From Neoceratodus forsteri (taxonomy: Eukaryota; Chordata; Ceratodontiformes; Ceratodontidae), in assembly GCA_016271365.2 (NCBI GenBank), contig CM057451.1, forward strand, positions 370,595,501 to 370,659,500: a stretch of DNA of 64,000 nucleotides. Reading direction: 5' to 3'. Below the pieces are notes generated by a model that was given only the letters and a program-made list of their open reading frames with translations, did not search any database and was not told the origin of the DNA. Position numbers and translations under genes: made by a program. Every line of letters starts with the position of its first letter. Positions within the stretch are counted from its first letter, which is position 1. Below are positions 21,886 through 34,134 of this stretch, piece by piece.

Positions 21886-23365
21886 AATAATCTCCTGAGA
21901 AGGGGGCAGGAGAGATGAGCTCACTTGGGACAGGAGTCCATTAAGGCTTGTCCTGCCAAAGGATTGATGCTGTCTAGCATGGACATCCAAAGCGTAGTGC
22001 TTCACAGAAGTGTGCATGGAGCTCCAGGTAGCTGCACCGCAGATGTCTGCAGTGGGCACATTCCATATTTCTGCCAGAGATGCCATGATGGCTCCGGTAG
22101 AATAGGCATATACCCTGCCACCCAGCCTAACCTGTGCCATGGAATAGTAATGGTGAAGACATGCCACCAACCACACTGAAATACACCTGACGGCAACAGG
22201 CTGACCCAGCCGGGCCATGCTGAATGAGACAGAGTTGCTTTGACTTGCGGATCTCTCTAGTTCTGTCTATGTAGAACCGCAAAACCCTTTTAACATCCAG
22301 AGAATGTAGGGTACGCTCTCCCTCATTTTAGAAGTTCGCGAAGTAGGCTGGAAGAAACAAGGGCTGGTTCAGATGGAATTCCGAGACTAGTTTAAGTGGA
22401 AACTTAGGGTGAGTTACGAGAACCACACTGTCTTTGTGAAATACTGTATAAGGAGGGTGTGTGATCAGGGCATGTATTTCAGGCACTCTGCGAGCCGAGG
22501 TAATGGCTACGAGGAAGGCGCCTTCCAGGTCAGGAACTTCAGCTCACATCTTGCTAGAGGCTCCAAGGGTTTATGGGTGAGCATGTCTAGCACAAGGTTA
22601 ATATCCCAAGCGGCTACTAGTCTCCTGACTGGTGGCCTAGTGTGGAGTATACCTTTAAGGAACCACTTAACCAAGGGTAACTGAGCCAGAGACAGAGTGC
22701 ATAGGCTCGTGATAAGCTGAGATCGCGCAAAGATGGACCTTCATGGCTGAGTATTGTAGCCCTGTATTTGACTGGTCTAGTAGATACTCCAGGACTTTGT
22801 TTGGTGGGCAAGAAAAGGGATCCAGGAAGGATTTTGCACACCAGATGGAGAAACGCTTCAACTTTGCCGTGCAAGTTTGCCTAGTAGCTGGCTTGCGCAC
22901 TACTAGGAGAATGTCTGAGACTCTTCGTGAGACATCAAATCTACTCACTTCTATCTCCTCAGGAGCCATGCGTAGAGATGAAGGGATCTCAGGTTGGGAT
23001 GGACCACTGGGCCCTGGGTCAGAAGGTCCGTTTGAAGTGGTAGTTGTCTCGGTGGAATTTCCGATAATCTGTTGATCAACGGAAACCAAATATGACAAGG
23101 ACAGAATGGGGTGATGAGGATCATTCCGCCTCCCTGTGCCTCCAGCTTGAGCAGTACCCTCTGAACTAAGGGAAGAGGAGGAAATGCGTACAGAAAGCGT
23201 CTTATCCACCGCAGTCTGAATGCATCCTGACTGAAAATGCCAGGTTCTGGATTTCTGTAGCAGAATAGAGGCAGTTTTGTGTTGAGTGGGGATGCAAAAA
23301 GGTCCAGATCCGGTAAGCCCCACTCTTTGAAGAGCCACAGCATGACTTTTACGTTGAAAGACCAC
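21880..23365 (-). pseudogene. Tyrosine recombinase of DIRS-C
   Basis: The N-terminal 232 residues are open (23365-22667) and overlap the methyltransferase frame. The family signature reads LKRFSIWC near 22850. In the catalytic half, the HxxR box at about 22093-22104 reads YSTG, so both histidine and arginine are replaced. The tyrosine block KHYALD near 21995 is kept. A small deletion near 22520 and several frameshifts also disrupt it. It cannot be active. Confidence 0.8.
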
Positions 23366-24850
23366 TCGTGAGGATCCACCTCTGTTCTACTGAGGTGATC
23401 CGCTGGATCGTTCTGGACTCCAGGCAGGAAGACTGCCTGAATCAGGGCTTCATGCTCTAGGCACCATTCCCACACTCTCATTGCTTCCCTGCACAGGGGA
23501 CAATAGTGTGCCCCGCCCTGCCTGCTGATGTAGCATATCACCGCTTTGTTGTCCATCTGAAGGAGAATTATTTTGTGACAGAGGATGTCCTTCAGGGCTC
23601 GGACTGCGAGCAGGACAGCTCTCATTTCCAGGACATTTATGTGGAGTCACAACTTGTCCTGACTCCACAGACCTTGGGTGTGGCAATCTTGACAGTGAGC
23701 TTCCTATCCAAGTAGAGATGCATCTGTGGTGATGGTGATCTGTGTCTCCAGTGCGGCAAAGGGATAGCCTTTCAGAAGGTTATCCTCTTGAGTCCACCAG
23801 GTGAGTGATCGTTTTAGAGGTGCCGTCACCTTGATGTGAAAGGACTGGGGATGTGTGGTAGGGGATCACTGAGCATCCGCTGAGTGGTCCTCATGTGAAG
23901 ACGAGCCAAGGGCACCGTGAACACCGATGACGCCATGAGAACCAGCATCCGCTGCATTGAGAGAGCTTGGACTGAATCGTTCTCTTTGATGAAGTGAGCC
24001 AGCTGGAGGATATCGTTCCTCCAGGAAGAAGGTCCTTGTGTTGGAGGTATCCAGTAGGGCTCCTATGAAGAGGAGTTGCTGGGAGGGCTGTAGCTGCGAT
24101 GTTTCCAGATTTAACAGAACTCCCATAGATGTGAGAAACCTGGAAGCTCTGGTCACTGCTTCCTGTGTCCCTTGTCTGGAGAAGCTTGCTAGGAGCCAGT
24201 CATCCAGATATGGGAAGACTTGAATTCTGTGTTTCCTTAGGTGCGCTGGGAGAACTGCAAAGCATTTTGTAAAAACTTGCGGCGCTGAGGACAGCCCACA
24301 GGGCAGTACTCTGAATTGATGGTGCTGACCCAGGGTTACAAATCGAAGGTACTTGGGGCAGATTGGGTATACGGGAACGTGCTGGCAGGCATCCTGCACA
24401 TCCAGGGAGGCCAGCCAATCGTTTCGATGAATGAAAGGTAGAAGCGTACTGAGTGATATCATCTTGAATTTTTCCTTGAAGAGAAATTTGTTTAACTTCC
24501 TTTGGTCTAGAATAGGGCACATACCGCCTGTTTTCTTTGGAACTAGGAAGTAGTGGGAGTAGAAACCTGTGTTCTGTTGCTCCTGTGGAACTATGTCTAC
24601 TGCCCTGTTGTTCAGAAGGCCTTGAATCTCGGAAGCAAGGAGGTTTGACTGAGTAACCAACAGCCTGGGCTATAGTTTGGGTGGATGATCCAGAGGGTTA
24701 TCTGAAAAATTCAGAGAATAACCCTCGTGAACTATCCTGAGAACCCATTTGTCTGAAGTGACTGACTTCCACTGATTGTAAAACTGAGTCAGATGCCCCC
24801 TTACTTCTGAAGAAGAGTCCCCCTCGGACAGCTGAAGAGGGACCTGGGCC
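22951..24850 (-). pseudogene. RT-RNase H-methyltransferase of DIRS-C
   Basis: The RT is open over 264 codons (24660-23866), with FLVPKKTGG, SLDVQDA and YLDDWLLA at 24199-24210 for catalysis. RNase H and methyltransferase share one 224-codon frame (23625-22951): MRAVLLAVRAL, QMDNKAVICYISRQGG, DPADHLSRTEVDPHEW, then DLDLFASPLN and LYAFPPLPLVQRVLLKL, ending at a stop near 22951. A deletion or frameshift near 23870 separates the two blocks. Catalytic motifs are intact. Confidence 0.85.
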
Positions 24851-24856
24851 GGAATT

Positions 24857-26750
24857 TCAGAGGGTGGCACTAGGTGCTTTCGGGCCCTGTGCCTTCTGCT
24901 GCATTTTCTTTTGTGGCTGAGGGACTTGGTTTTTGTTGAAGATCCCTCTGCCTTTACCATGAAAGAACTGACGGTTATGAAACAGCCGGTGGCTCCCGCC
25001 CCGTTGAAGGGCAGCAGGGACCGGTCTGGCCGTTTTGATAGCTGTATTAGTTTTCTGTGTGGCCTCAAGTGCCTGCTCCACCTGTGGGCCAAACAGATAA
25101 GCCCCATCAAATGTCAAATTCATGACTCTTTACTGGGCATCATTTGTGAACCCGAGGTTCATAACCATGAGTGGCGTCGGCTGCATATCACAGCTGCTTC
25201 TGCTCTAGAAGCAGTGTCAAAGGCTTCCATAGCAGTCTTAAGTTGCTGATTTTTTGGACTCAATACCTCTAGTGATAGTTTGGAGAAGCTCTGAGGTAAC
25301 ATCTGACTCTGGGAGAGTCTCCACAGTGGCTTTTAGCGAATGCCAAAGGGTATACTCATATTGTGAGAAACAGCAATGGTAGCTAGCAATACGCATACCT
25401 AGGGTAGCAGTGGTGAAGACTCGCTTCCTCAATGTGTCAATCTTATGAGATTCTTTGTTTACTGGACAAGCTGTAGACTCCTGAAGGAGAATGGCTTCAT
25501 CATTTTCTGCCAAGACTACTAAGGCATCAGCAAAAGCTTGAGAAGCCAGGATCGGTTGATCCTTAGGGGGAGCATACTTCCTGTCTTTGGACTTAGCCAT
25601 GCAAGGAATAAGCGCCAAATTGTTCTACACCATTTGTGAGAGTCTCAAGAGAGGACTGTACCGGAGGAATCAATTCCACAGGGATCTCTGGGACATGCAG
25701 ATATTGAAGGTGCAACAATCTCCCCGGATCAACCACTGAAGGGAGGAGAGAGAGAGGGTGGAATTCATATTCCTCAGTAGAGACTTAAAGGACAGGTCCT
25801 TGACCAGAAGCTCCGCTGAAGTTATCTCCTAATCGCAGCTCAGGATCAGGCTCAATATCGTCTCCTACTAACCCTGGAGGGATAGTATATAAAGGAAAGG
25901 GAGGAAAGAGAGCAGGAGGAGTTGCCCCTTGAATCGGAGTCAAGAATCTCAGCACCCGAGGTGGTGCCGGCGCTGGGTGCAGCACCACCAAGACTGGAGT
26001 CGAAGGTGGCACCGCAACCGGCACCACGTGAGCACCCGGAGACCCCAACCCAACTCTCAGTGTACCCAAGGAAGAAGATCAGAAAACATGAGTAGGAATA
26101 AATGGTACATGTGCTGGCCCCTGTGCCGCAGCCATGCGAGGGGGAAAGCACAAGAGCACAGTGTCGACGGCACCAGAGAAGGTGCCACGCAACTAGCTAG
26201 ACCCAACCGCCCTGCCTGCAGGTTCAAAGCCCCTAGGCCCGAAGGCCTTGGGGTTGACTCCGCAGGTTCATAATGTTGGGACAACCGCTGAACCCACTGC
26301 TCCATAAGAGTGACCCAATGATGAAACTGCTCATCAGAGGACCCCCAGGGGGCGGGGAGGGACTACAGAGTCAAGGATGCCGATAACAAGGAACAGAGGC
26401 TGCAGGTGACCCTGATGGAGTCGGCCTTCTGTCTCCTGTTACTGATGATCGACATGCAGACATACCAGAGGGCGACCTCGAGTGGTACAATTTCTTTTTC
26501 GACGGTGAGATGAAGAAGAGCTCGAGGCCAAGCGGTGCCGGGTTCTTGGCGACAATTGATAATGGGCCTCTTCTTTTTGTGCTTTCGGAGGACCGACCTT
26601 CCTCCCGAAGCACTCAGAATGTCTCAGGAACAGACCTCTCCCTAGAGGGTGGCGGATCAGACCCAGGAATGCTGGAAACACAGCTTTCATGAGAAGTCTC
26701 CCTACTGTCACCGGCCCCATTCATGATCGACTCCATCGAGGCCAGGCTGA
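24857..26750 (-). pseudogene. gag-like protein of DIRS-C
   Basis: It is collinear with the B gag: an N-terminus near 26720 with RTRHRLASSSSSSHRRKR, a Pro-rich middle with FPPFPLYTIPPGLVGDDIEPDPELRLGD (about 25850), a conserved block YAPPKDQPILASQAFADALVVLAE (25618 down) and the C-terminal LFGPQVEQALEATQKT with a Gln/Lys-rich end at 24857. It is split by stops near 25240 and 25620 and by frameshifts. Confidence 0.75.
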
Positions 26751-27114
26751 AGAGGACTTCTGTGTTCTTTCGAAGAAAAAATGAAAAACTTTTTTTCCCT
26801 AGCTAAATACATAAATACAAATCAAATACTGAACGACTAATGCTGCTGTCGTATAGACGTGAAGATTTGACTCCCGGTGGGTGACCGACGTTGTCACTGA
26901 AGCACACTTGACGACAGGAAAAAAGGTACTGAGGCGGTTGGAGAGTCGGCGCCGAAGTAGCCTATATGGCGCAAGCCGGTCTCGCGGATGCCGCTTGCTG
27001 GGCCCTACCTCACGCTTGGCCCTCCTGAAGATTTTGGCTCCACTTGGTCCTAGCGCCTCCGGCGTAGTCCTATTAGTGTGAATGAGTGGTGGAGCCTTTA
27101 TGTCAAGGAAAATC

Positions 27115-27492
27115 AGTACAACAAATGGCCCCAGTGCTGGTCCCTCTCCTGACAGTGAACGGTGTCAGTAGTGGACCCAGCAGCATCCCCGGTGCCACCC
27201 GCCACACTGACACTGCGAATGGTGACAACAGCACAGGCAGCATCAGAAGACAACACTGAGGTGTCCACTGGTGTATACCATGTGAACGATAGGGAAAAAA
27301 TAACAGTGACACGCTAGAAAAATATGGGGAATAGTTGAACTGAGGAGCTGTCGCTCCCAGTGTGCACCCGATAGTGGGAAGAATGGAACCCAGATGAGTG
27401 AGATAGCTGGCAACAGTTATTAGGTGGCGTGTGACATCACATAAGGGTGCGTGAGTGACATGCTCAGTAGCCAGGGCTGGCTCCTTACGAGC
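27115..27492. other. Spacer between DIRS-C and DIRS-D
   Basis: About 380 bp with no protein match. It is more GC-rich than the ordinary intron here and may be the end of a further DIRS family, but no inverted or direct partner was found. Confidence 0.4.
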
Positions 27493-27718
27493 AAAAAAAC
27501 CAGGTTACTCACCTGTAACAGTAGTTCTAGGAATGGTATATGTTGTTCATCCACACTTGTTGGCATGTCCCTTTCTCCTTTAAATCTTGCTGGAAGGTCT
27601 TCAAGCTGGCTCCTACCACCCACCTGGGTGGTATAACCTTCGGCTCCGCCCCATGATGCCAGATCTTAGCCCGCTGCAACCCAGGTTGTACATCGCAGCC
27701 AGGGAGGTCGGGTGGGTC

Positions 27719-27826
27719 AGTGTGGATGAACAACATATACCACTCCTAGAACTACTACTGTTACAGGCGAGTAGCCTGTTTTTCCTGGAATGTGGATATG
27801 TTGTTCTTATCTACACTTATTGGCAG
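27719..27826. repeat. ICR of DIRS-D
   Basis: AGTGTGGATGAACAACATAT through CCTAGAACTACTACTGTTACAG is the reverse complement of the left outer end. TGGAATGTGGATATGTTGTT is the reverse complement of the right outer end. The two halves meet near 27785. Confidence 0.75.
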
Positions 27827-27874
27827 ACTCCTAGTAGTTCTCCGGGAGAAGGGAGGCAAGGCGCACACCCCCTA

Positions 27875-28870
27875 CTAAGGGAACAGAGACTGGAGAACTG
27901 AGGCCCCAAAACCAGCATCCTGGCATGACTCAAGGTCGATGTGGTAATGCGTGAAGGTGTTCACCATCTTCCAGGTAGCAGCCCTGCAGACTTCCTGCAT
28001 AGGGATGTCTCTGGAAGCAGCCACCGATGCAGCAGTATGGCGGGTGGCATGAGCTCTTATCCCTCTGGGAGGCTCCTTGCCCACCAACCTATAGCAGAAA
28101 TCAATGTATGATGTAATCCATTTGCCAATCGTCCGCTTTGCTACAGGCCTGCCAGGTGCGACTTCAGCGTAATTAACAAACAGCTGGCGAACCTCTCCCC
28201 GAACTTCCACTGTCCTCTCCTTAAAATAGGAGAGAGCACTTCTCAGGTCCAGAGTATGGAGTCTGTGCTCAGCATCCGATATGTAGTTCGGGTAGAACAC
28301 AGGCAGAGTCAACACCTGATAAAGGTGAAACTCTGGCACCACCTTCGGGAGGAATTTTGGGTGGGGACACAGGACAACCTTGTCCCTGTGGAAGACCAGA
28401 TAAGGAGACTCCACCGAAAGAGCCTGGAGCCCCCCAGGAAGGCAGCTCACACTTGTGCACTGGTTCGAATGGCTTGACAACAAGCTTTGCCAAAACCAGT
28501 AGTGAATCTTACGGAGGTGGAGGTTCATGCACCGGAGGGGATATGTGATCGAGGCCTCTGAAAAAGCACTAGACCACCTTCACCTGTGCCACCGTCTACT
28601 GACCGGCCTGCGCCCAGTGAGCAGAGATGGCTGCCAGGTGCACCTTAAGGGTCGAAGACTGAAGATCCCCTTTGGACAGAGACCAAAGCTAGTCTAAAAT
28701 GCTTGCCTCAGGACAGAGGGTCCAGGCCTTGCCCTGGCACCAAATGGAAAACCTTTTCCATTTGAAGGTGTAGCACTTTCTGGTCGACTCCTTTCTGGAT
28801 GCTTCCACTACTGTGAGTACCTCCTCAGAGACACCCAAAGCCTGGAACTCTAGCCGCTCAGGTACCAGGC
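27875..28870 (-). pseudogene. Tyrosine recombinase of DIRS-D
   Basis: The signature KWKRFSIWC lies near 28750 and the C-terminal 200 residues are open (28528-27875). The segment that should hold arginine I is scrambled by indels (it reads NQCTSVSCLPGGLQAL), so that catalytic residue is lost. The HATR box near 28050 and the tyrosine in THYHID near 27945 are kept. The protein ends LQSLFP, as in copy A. Confidence 0.8.
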
Positions 28871-30640
28871 TGTCAGGTGCAGGAATTGAAGGTCCGGATG
28901 GAATACCTTCCCCGATTGACTGATATCAGGTCTGGGCATGCTGGAAGACACCTTGGGAGCCTGATGCTGAGGAGATCTGACTACCAGAACTGGCAGGGCC
29001 AGTCTGGGGCTACCAGGATCACCTGCGCCCTGTCCCGCCTCACCTTGAGAAGTACCCTGTGGACCAAGGGAAATGGAGGGAAGGTGTAGAAGAGGCCTGG
29101 GGTTCACGGCCTCGAGAAGGCATCCCCTTGCAGTGATCTCCACTGAGGGGAGTGGGCATAAAACAGACTCAGCTTGGTGTTTTCCCTTGAGGCAAACAGG
29201 TCCACCATAGGTTTGCACCAGTGGGAGAACAGGCTGTAAGCTACCTCTGGATGTAGAGATCACTTATGGGATGTCTTGCCTATGCGGCTGAGAGCATCCG
29301 CAAGATGATTTGAGGCTCCTGTCACATAGATGGCTAGGAGATCCGCCTCCAGTCGGCTCACGAGTGTCCAGATGCCAACAGCCGGGAATGCGTGCGAGGT
29401 AGTACACAGTCGTGGTACTGTCCGTCTGGACTTCAACCACTTGACCCCGAAGCTAATGAACGAATGCTGACAATGCCGTTCTGAGCTCCAACAGGTTGAT
29501 ATGGTATTGGGATTCCTTGGGGGTTCAGAACCCACAGGCCCTGCTGTTCCCCATGTGGGCTCCCCAGCCCATGAGAGAGACGTCAGTCGTGAGGATGACC
29601 GTCGGTTTGGGGCGGACAAATGGGATCCCTTCCTGCAACCGGTCTAGGACGGTCCACCACTGGGAACGTCCCACATCGTCTGGGTCACAGTGATCAGCTG
29701 GTCGAAATGACCTAGGCCGCCATGTAGCCCAGAAGGCGCAGAAAGTCCTGGGCAGGGTGCAACTGCCCAATCAGAAATGACTGGGCAAAGGAGGAGAGAA
29801 CCTCTGCCCTGTCCGCTGGGAGCCGAGCTCTGCCCCGATGAAGCATATCACCTGAGAAGGCACGAGCTCTGACTTGGCCTCATTGATCAGGAAGCCAAGT
29901 TGAGAGCAGGTCTGGAGGGCCAGGTCCCTGGACCCCTCCTCCTTTTGCTGGGTGGAACCTGCCAAGAGCAAATTGTCGTGGTAGGGGTACACTCTGACCC
30001 CTCGACGCCTGAGATGGGCTGCTACCACTGCAATGCATTTGGTGAAGACCCTTGGGGCCAATGACAGGCCGAATGGCATGGCTCGGAACTCGTATAGGGT
30101 TCCTTCTGCTCTGAAGTGGATGAACTGCTGGTGAGACGGATGGATCGGGATGTGAAAGAACGCATCCTGGATATCCAGTGAGCAGAACCACATGTTTTGC
30201 TCCAGGGATGGTATGATCTGGGACAGAGTTATCATCCTGAAGGTGCGTGGCCTGAGATTTTGATTCAGGTTGTGCAGATCTAGAATGGCGCGCCAGCCCC
30301 CCGCCGTCCATTTCGGGACCAGTAAGAACCTGGAAATGAACCCTGGGTTGACTGGAGGATCTGCCACTCAAACCCCTGCCTCCTTGAGGAGGAGCTAGGC
30401 TATGTCATCTCTCAGAGCCGACCAAGTGTGGGTTGATTCTTCCTACTCCTGTGGGGCATGGGCTCGGCTGAGAGGGTACTGCTCGAATTTCAGAGGCAGA
30501 CCCTGGCCGACCACTGCTAAGACCCACCTGTCCGTGGTAACAGCAGACCAGGCGTAAAGAAAGTGGCAGAGCTGACCCTCAATGGGAGGACCCAGAGCTG
30601 GGGTGAAGGGAATGGGGTGGCAATCCCTATCCCGTCATTG
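28850..30640 (-). pseudogene. RT-RNase H-methyltransferase of DIRS-D, catalytic motif mutated
   Basis: The RT has a 198-codon open frame (30367-29771) with FLLVPKWTAGGWRAILDLHNLN and SLDIQDAFFHIPI. The catalytic box at 29972-29983 reads YHDN where the other copies read YLDD, so one essential aspartate is lost. RNase H keeps TDVSLMGWGAHMG near 29590 and ADALSR near 29290. The methyltransferase lies in broken frames at about 29250-28900. This RT cannot be active. Confidence 0.85.
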
Positions 30641-32960
30641 GGCAGGCCTGGAGGAAGAGGGTCCAGGGCCTGAACCCAGACCTCCCTGTCTGTGGGCCGG
30701 TGGAGGCCTGGACTTGGGCCAAGGGCACCAAGTCTGTGCCTGCTGTTGCTGCCCGCCATGAAAGAAGGGCTGCTTTGCCGCAGGAGCAGGGTTCCAAAAA
30801 GGCTTTTTCTTTTTCTGCTGCTTCTTGGTGCCAGGGGTACTTTGAGCAGAAGTTGCTGAGTCTAAGGTGGCACTGGACTGCTCGATTCGCTGAAGGTGCC
30901 CATCCACACCTGGGCTGAAGAGACTGGTATCCAGGAAAGGAACATCAGTGAGTTTGTGCTGGGTGTCCACCGTAAAGGTGGAAAGCCTCAGCCAAGCCCT
31001 GCGGCGTGAGGCAATCGTAGCTGCCACTGAACGGGCGCAAGAGTCCCCAGGGTCCAAAGCTGTCTGAAGCTGCTGCTTGGCAACGTCACTGCCCTGGTCC
31101 CAGACCTGCTTGACCGTAGTCTGGTCTGTGGGGAGATGTGGGAGAACTTCATTTAAGGAGCCCAACAGGGCATATGAGAAGTGCGCCATGATGACAGCCG
31201 AGCTTGCCTGATGGAGGCCTAAAGAGGAGGCTGCATAGACCTTCCTGTGGTCCAGTTTTTTATACTCCTTGTCAGGAGGTCTATCAGTGTCAGTAGAGCT
31301 GCCTGTGCATCTGAACACTGAGACAGTCACCAACCCCTTGGCCAAGGGGTGCTCAGTGCGGGCCATCCGGGGCAGACAGCGCTGGGCAGGAGGCAGGATG
31401 CTGCCAGAGCTCCAAGAGTGGGCCAACAATGGCTTCGGACACCGGAAAGGCTTCCGTGGGTGCACCCATCTTTTAAGAATATCTGTAAGAGGGCACTCTG
31501 CCCTTTTCTGGACAGGCTCCAGGGGCATCCCTGTGGATTCAGAGATAAGGCGGAGAATCCCTTGAAAAGACGAAGGGCCCTCCTCCATCAACAGACTACC
31601 GACAGACTCATCATCCAGCAGGTGAAAGTGTAAGTCAGTGTCTTCCATATCTGAAGAATCCGGATAGATCGGTCAGCCACCAAGGTCCTCTTCAACACTC
31701 CTGGGGCAATCAGGCATAAGGGTGACCGACAACCGACGTGAGAGTCCCTGAATCATCTGAGAATCCTTCGTAGGAGCCCCTCCCAAAGGCTTTTTAGGCG
31801 GCGGCTCTACCACAGTCAGCGGAGAGACCGATTCTGGCCAAATCAGAGAGGGTTTGGCTGGCTCTGCGGGTGGAGGAACCGATATGACTGGTTCCAAAGG
31901 AGTCTGCTTTGGCCTAGAAAGCGAAAGCCAAGTAATGGCTGGAGCAGAAACCATGGCCGGCTTCTGTCCAGACAGAAGCAGTTGCTGCCACATCAAATCC
32001 TTGTAGCACTTACGGAGTTTCCGCCGAAGCCTCCCCTCATCCGAGGAGGATAAGAATGACTGATGGCGTCGCCTCTTTTTAGAGCGCTTATGCGCCTTTC
32101 TTGGCCTGTCAGTCGAGGGGGTCCTAGATGTCGACCTCGATCGGACTGGCCGATTCAGTCGCTCAGGAGACACCGGAGGAACCAGTGATTTACCCGCATC
32201 AGGAACCGATTCCTCGATGGGATTCCCAGCTGACCGGGTCTCCTCATCAAGACGAGGCAGGACTGGCGTCCTTGTCAAAGAGTTGTCAGCCTCATCGGGC
32301 AACAACGGGTCAATGGGGATCGAGAATTATCTCAATCTCGTTGATCGAGACCTTGGTCAACTGGCCAGACAGCAGGGCAGAGAAGTCAGCGGACGAGAAA
32401 GCAATTTTGACCGAAATCGATACTGCCGACTCCTGGGACCGAGATCGCTCACGATCCCAAGAGCGTCTTCATGGAGACAAAGATGATGTCGGATCCTTTT
32501 CCCTTTTACGGGACCAAGAGGAATGTGAGCCCGCAGGTCCCTCGCCTGTAGTGGGGAGGGACTGACACCAGCTCTCGGAAGGAATCCTAAAACGTGGAGC
32601 CCAGGTTGAGGTGAACAAAAACGACTGAGATGAGGATTCTGCGGCCCCCGCCGCTTCTTCTTTGAAGGCCTGCAAGTGTTCCAGCTGCTCGGCGGACCCC
32701 ACAGCTGTGGAGACCGCCCACCAGGCCTCTTTGGATTTCACCGGAGGATTCTGTTTCTCGAGTCTGCCCAACTTAAGGCGTGTGAGATGATCGTCGAGGA
32801 TGTTCGGGTGGAACACGAGACACATCTCGCAAGTCTGGGTGTCATGGCCAACACCCAGGCAGTAGACGCACGCAGTATGCAGACTGGTGCATGACATTTT
32901 TTGGCTGCACGTGCACCGACGAAATCCAGGGGAAGATTTATCTTCCACGATCGAATAAGA
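30635..32960 (-). pseudogene. gag-like protein of DIRS-D
   Basis: The N-terminus near 32950 contains the Cys/His block CTSLHTACVYCLGVGHDTQTCEMC, a likely zinc-binding fold. A Ser/Arg- and Lys-rich region follows (32305-31673, with KAHKRSKKRRRHQSF). The C-terminal 337 residues are a single open frame (31648-30635) with SLGLHQASSAVIMAHFSYALLGSL, RRAWLRLSTF and a Lys/Gln-rich tail. A few frameshifts divide these blocks. It is the best preserved gag in the window. Confidence 0.8.
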
Positions 32961-33127
32961 AAGAGCACAGTGGCTAGATCAAATGAGCCGAAGTTTAGGA
33001 AGAACCGAAGGTTTTGAAGCCAGGGCCTACAAAAAGCGTGAGCAAAGAGGAGACAACCTGAATCTTCCAGCAGAAAGGAAGATCTGGCATCATGGGGCGG
33101 AGCTAAGGGTTATGCCACCCAGGTGGG

Positions 33128-33718
33128 TGGGAGGAGCCAGCTTTTTTTTTTTTTCTTCAACTTTCTTTTGCTCTGGTCACGCCCGCCAGAAACTCCCCCC
33201 AGACTGTACCTCCTCGCCCCCGAGTTGGCACCCCCGTTATCACCCATCCGGGGAGGGTAGCCCTACGCCTCTTGGGCTCCTTGACAAGGCAGACTGATGG
33301 GCCCTGGAGGGAGGATGTTGGAAGGCCATCTGAGGAGGAACCCGGCGAAGGGCATGGGGACCAGTGCCGTCGCCTACCCTAAGCAGGGTTTTTCCTGTGT
33401 TCTGTTCCGCCCAGCCCCCACCGCGTGTGCACCCCTGATGCAGTTCGACGCCACAGCAACCCTGTCTTGAAGCCTGGCACGCCTCACGCAGCTTCCACGC
33501 CACGCGGCGCCCGATCTCCACCAGGGGTCGCCGAGCGCCAGCTCCCAATGCCTCCCCCAGGACGGAAGAGCACCCCAGCAAGTGCTCAATCCAGTCCCTC
33601 CTCTGCCGACCCCCGACTCCCAAGCCAGCTCCCGAACTCGGGTCGCCGGCGTGGCGCGAGGTGTGGGTCCAGTGCCTCAACCCTCAGCGCCACCAGGCCG
33701 GCTGGGAGGAGCCAGCTT
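33128..33718 (-). mobile_element. A-tailed GC-rich retroposon, copy 1, with 16-bp target duplication
   Basis: TGGGAGGAGCCAGCTT occurs at 33128-33143 and again at 33703-33718, flanking a 559-bp insert (33144-33702). The insert begins with a T run on the plus strand, so it has a 3' A-tail on the minus strand. The insert interrupts the right terminal repeat of DIRS-D, whose sequence resumes exactly after the second copy. The 5' end (GGTGGCGCTGAGGGTTGAGGCAC, minus strand) and the 3' end (GCAAAAGAAA) match the second copy at 59654-60202. Tail and duplication indicate L1-type target-primed insertion. It has no convincing ORF and its parent is unknown. Confidence 0.8.
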
Positions 33719-34134
33719 GAAGACCTTCCAGCAAGAATTAAAGGGGAACGGGACATGCCAACAAGTGTGGATAAGAACAACATATCCACATCCCTAAAGG
33801 TACAGGTAAGTAAGAACTTACCATAGCAGTAGATCTTCGAGAGAGGCTTTTGCAGTAGGTAATAATCTTGAGGACTGCTCCCCTGGCATCAGGACCATAC
33901 AGAAACTTTAGCTAGCAGTGTTTAGCAGGGGACCGCCCAACCAATGTCATGTGAGCAATATCAGTCGGGCACTCTAAAGTGGGTGGTTCCCACACCCGCC
34001 TTTCCGTTCTCCCACCGTAGACCTCCGAACGGAGTGACAGGAGAATGGAAAAGAGGCTCCTGGAGCCAAAATAAGCTCATAGAGGAAGAGCAGCAGAAGT
34101 TGGGGGAAGGAGGGCAGGGGAAAAAGGTTATATA

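Larger units (their letters stand above)
21786..27114 (-). mobile_element. DIRS-C retrotransposon, same family as B
   Basis: The order is right end near 27114, gag, RT-RH-MT, YR, then a complete ICR at 21786-21885. As in B, no outer 3' repeat lies beyond the ICR; the next 76 bp lead directly into the right end of B. B and C are therefore head-to-tail neighbours. C's YR has lost its HxxR residues, so the two copies have decayed independently. Confidence 0.85.
27493..33794 (-). mobile_element. DIRS-D retrotransposon with both ends
   Basis: The left outer end starts near 27493 (AAAAAAACCAGGTTACTCACC), the ICR is at 27719-27826, and the right end is near 33794 (CAACATATCCACATCCC). The inverted terminal repeats match over about 150 bp (GGCATGTCCC..., GGAGCCAGCTTGAAGACCTT...). 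The right one is split at 33144-33702 by an A-tailed retroposon. Gene order is as in the other copies. Only about 11 bp separates its right end from the left end of DIRS-E. Confidence 0.85.

Noticed and set aside
32128..32565. Plus-strand 145-codon ORF
   Set aside because: Antisense to the DIRS-D gag; composition bias keeps the opposite frame open.
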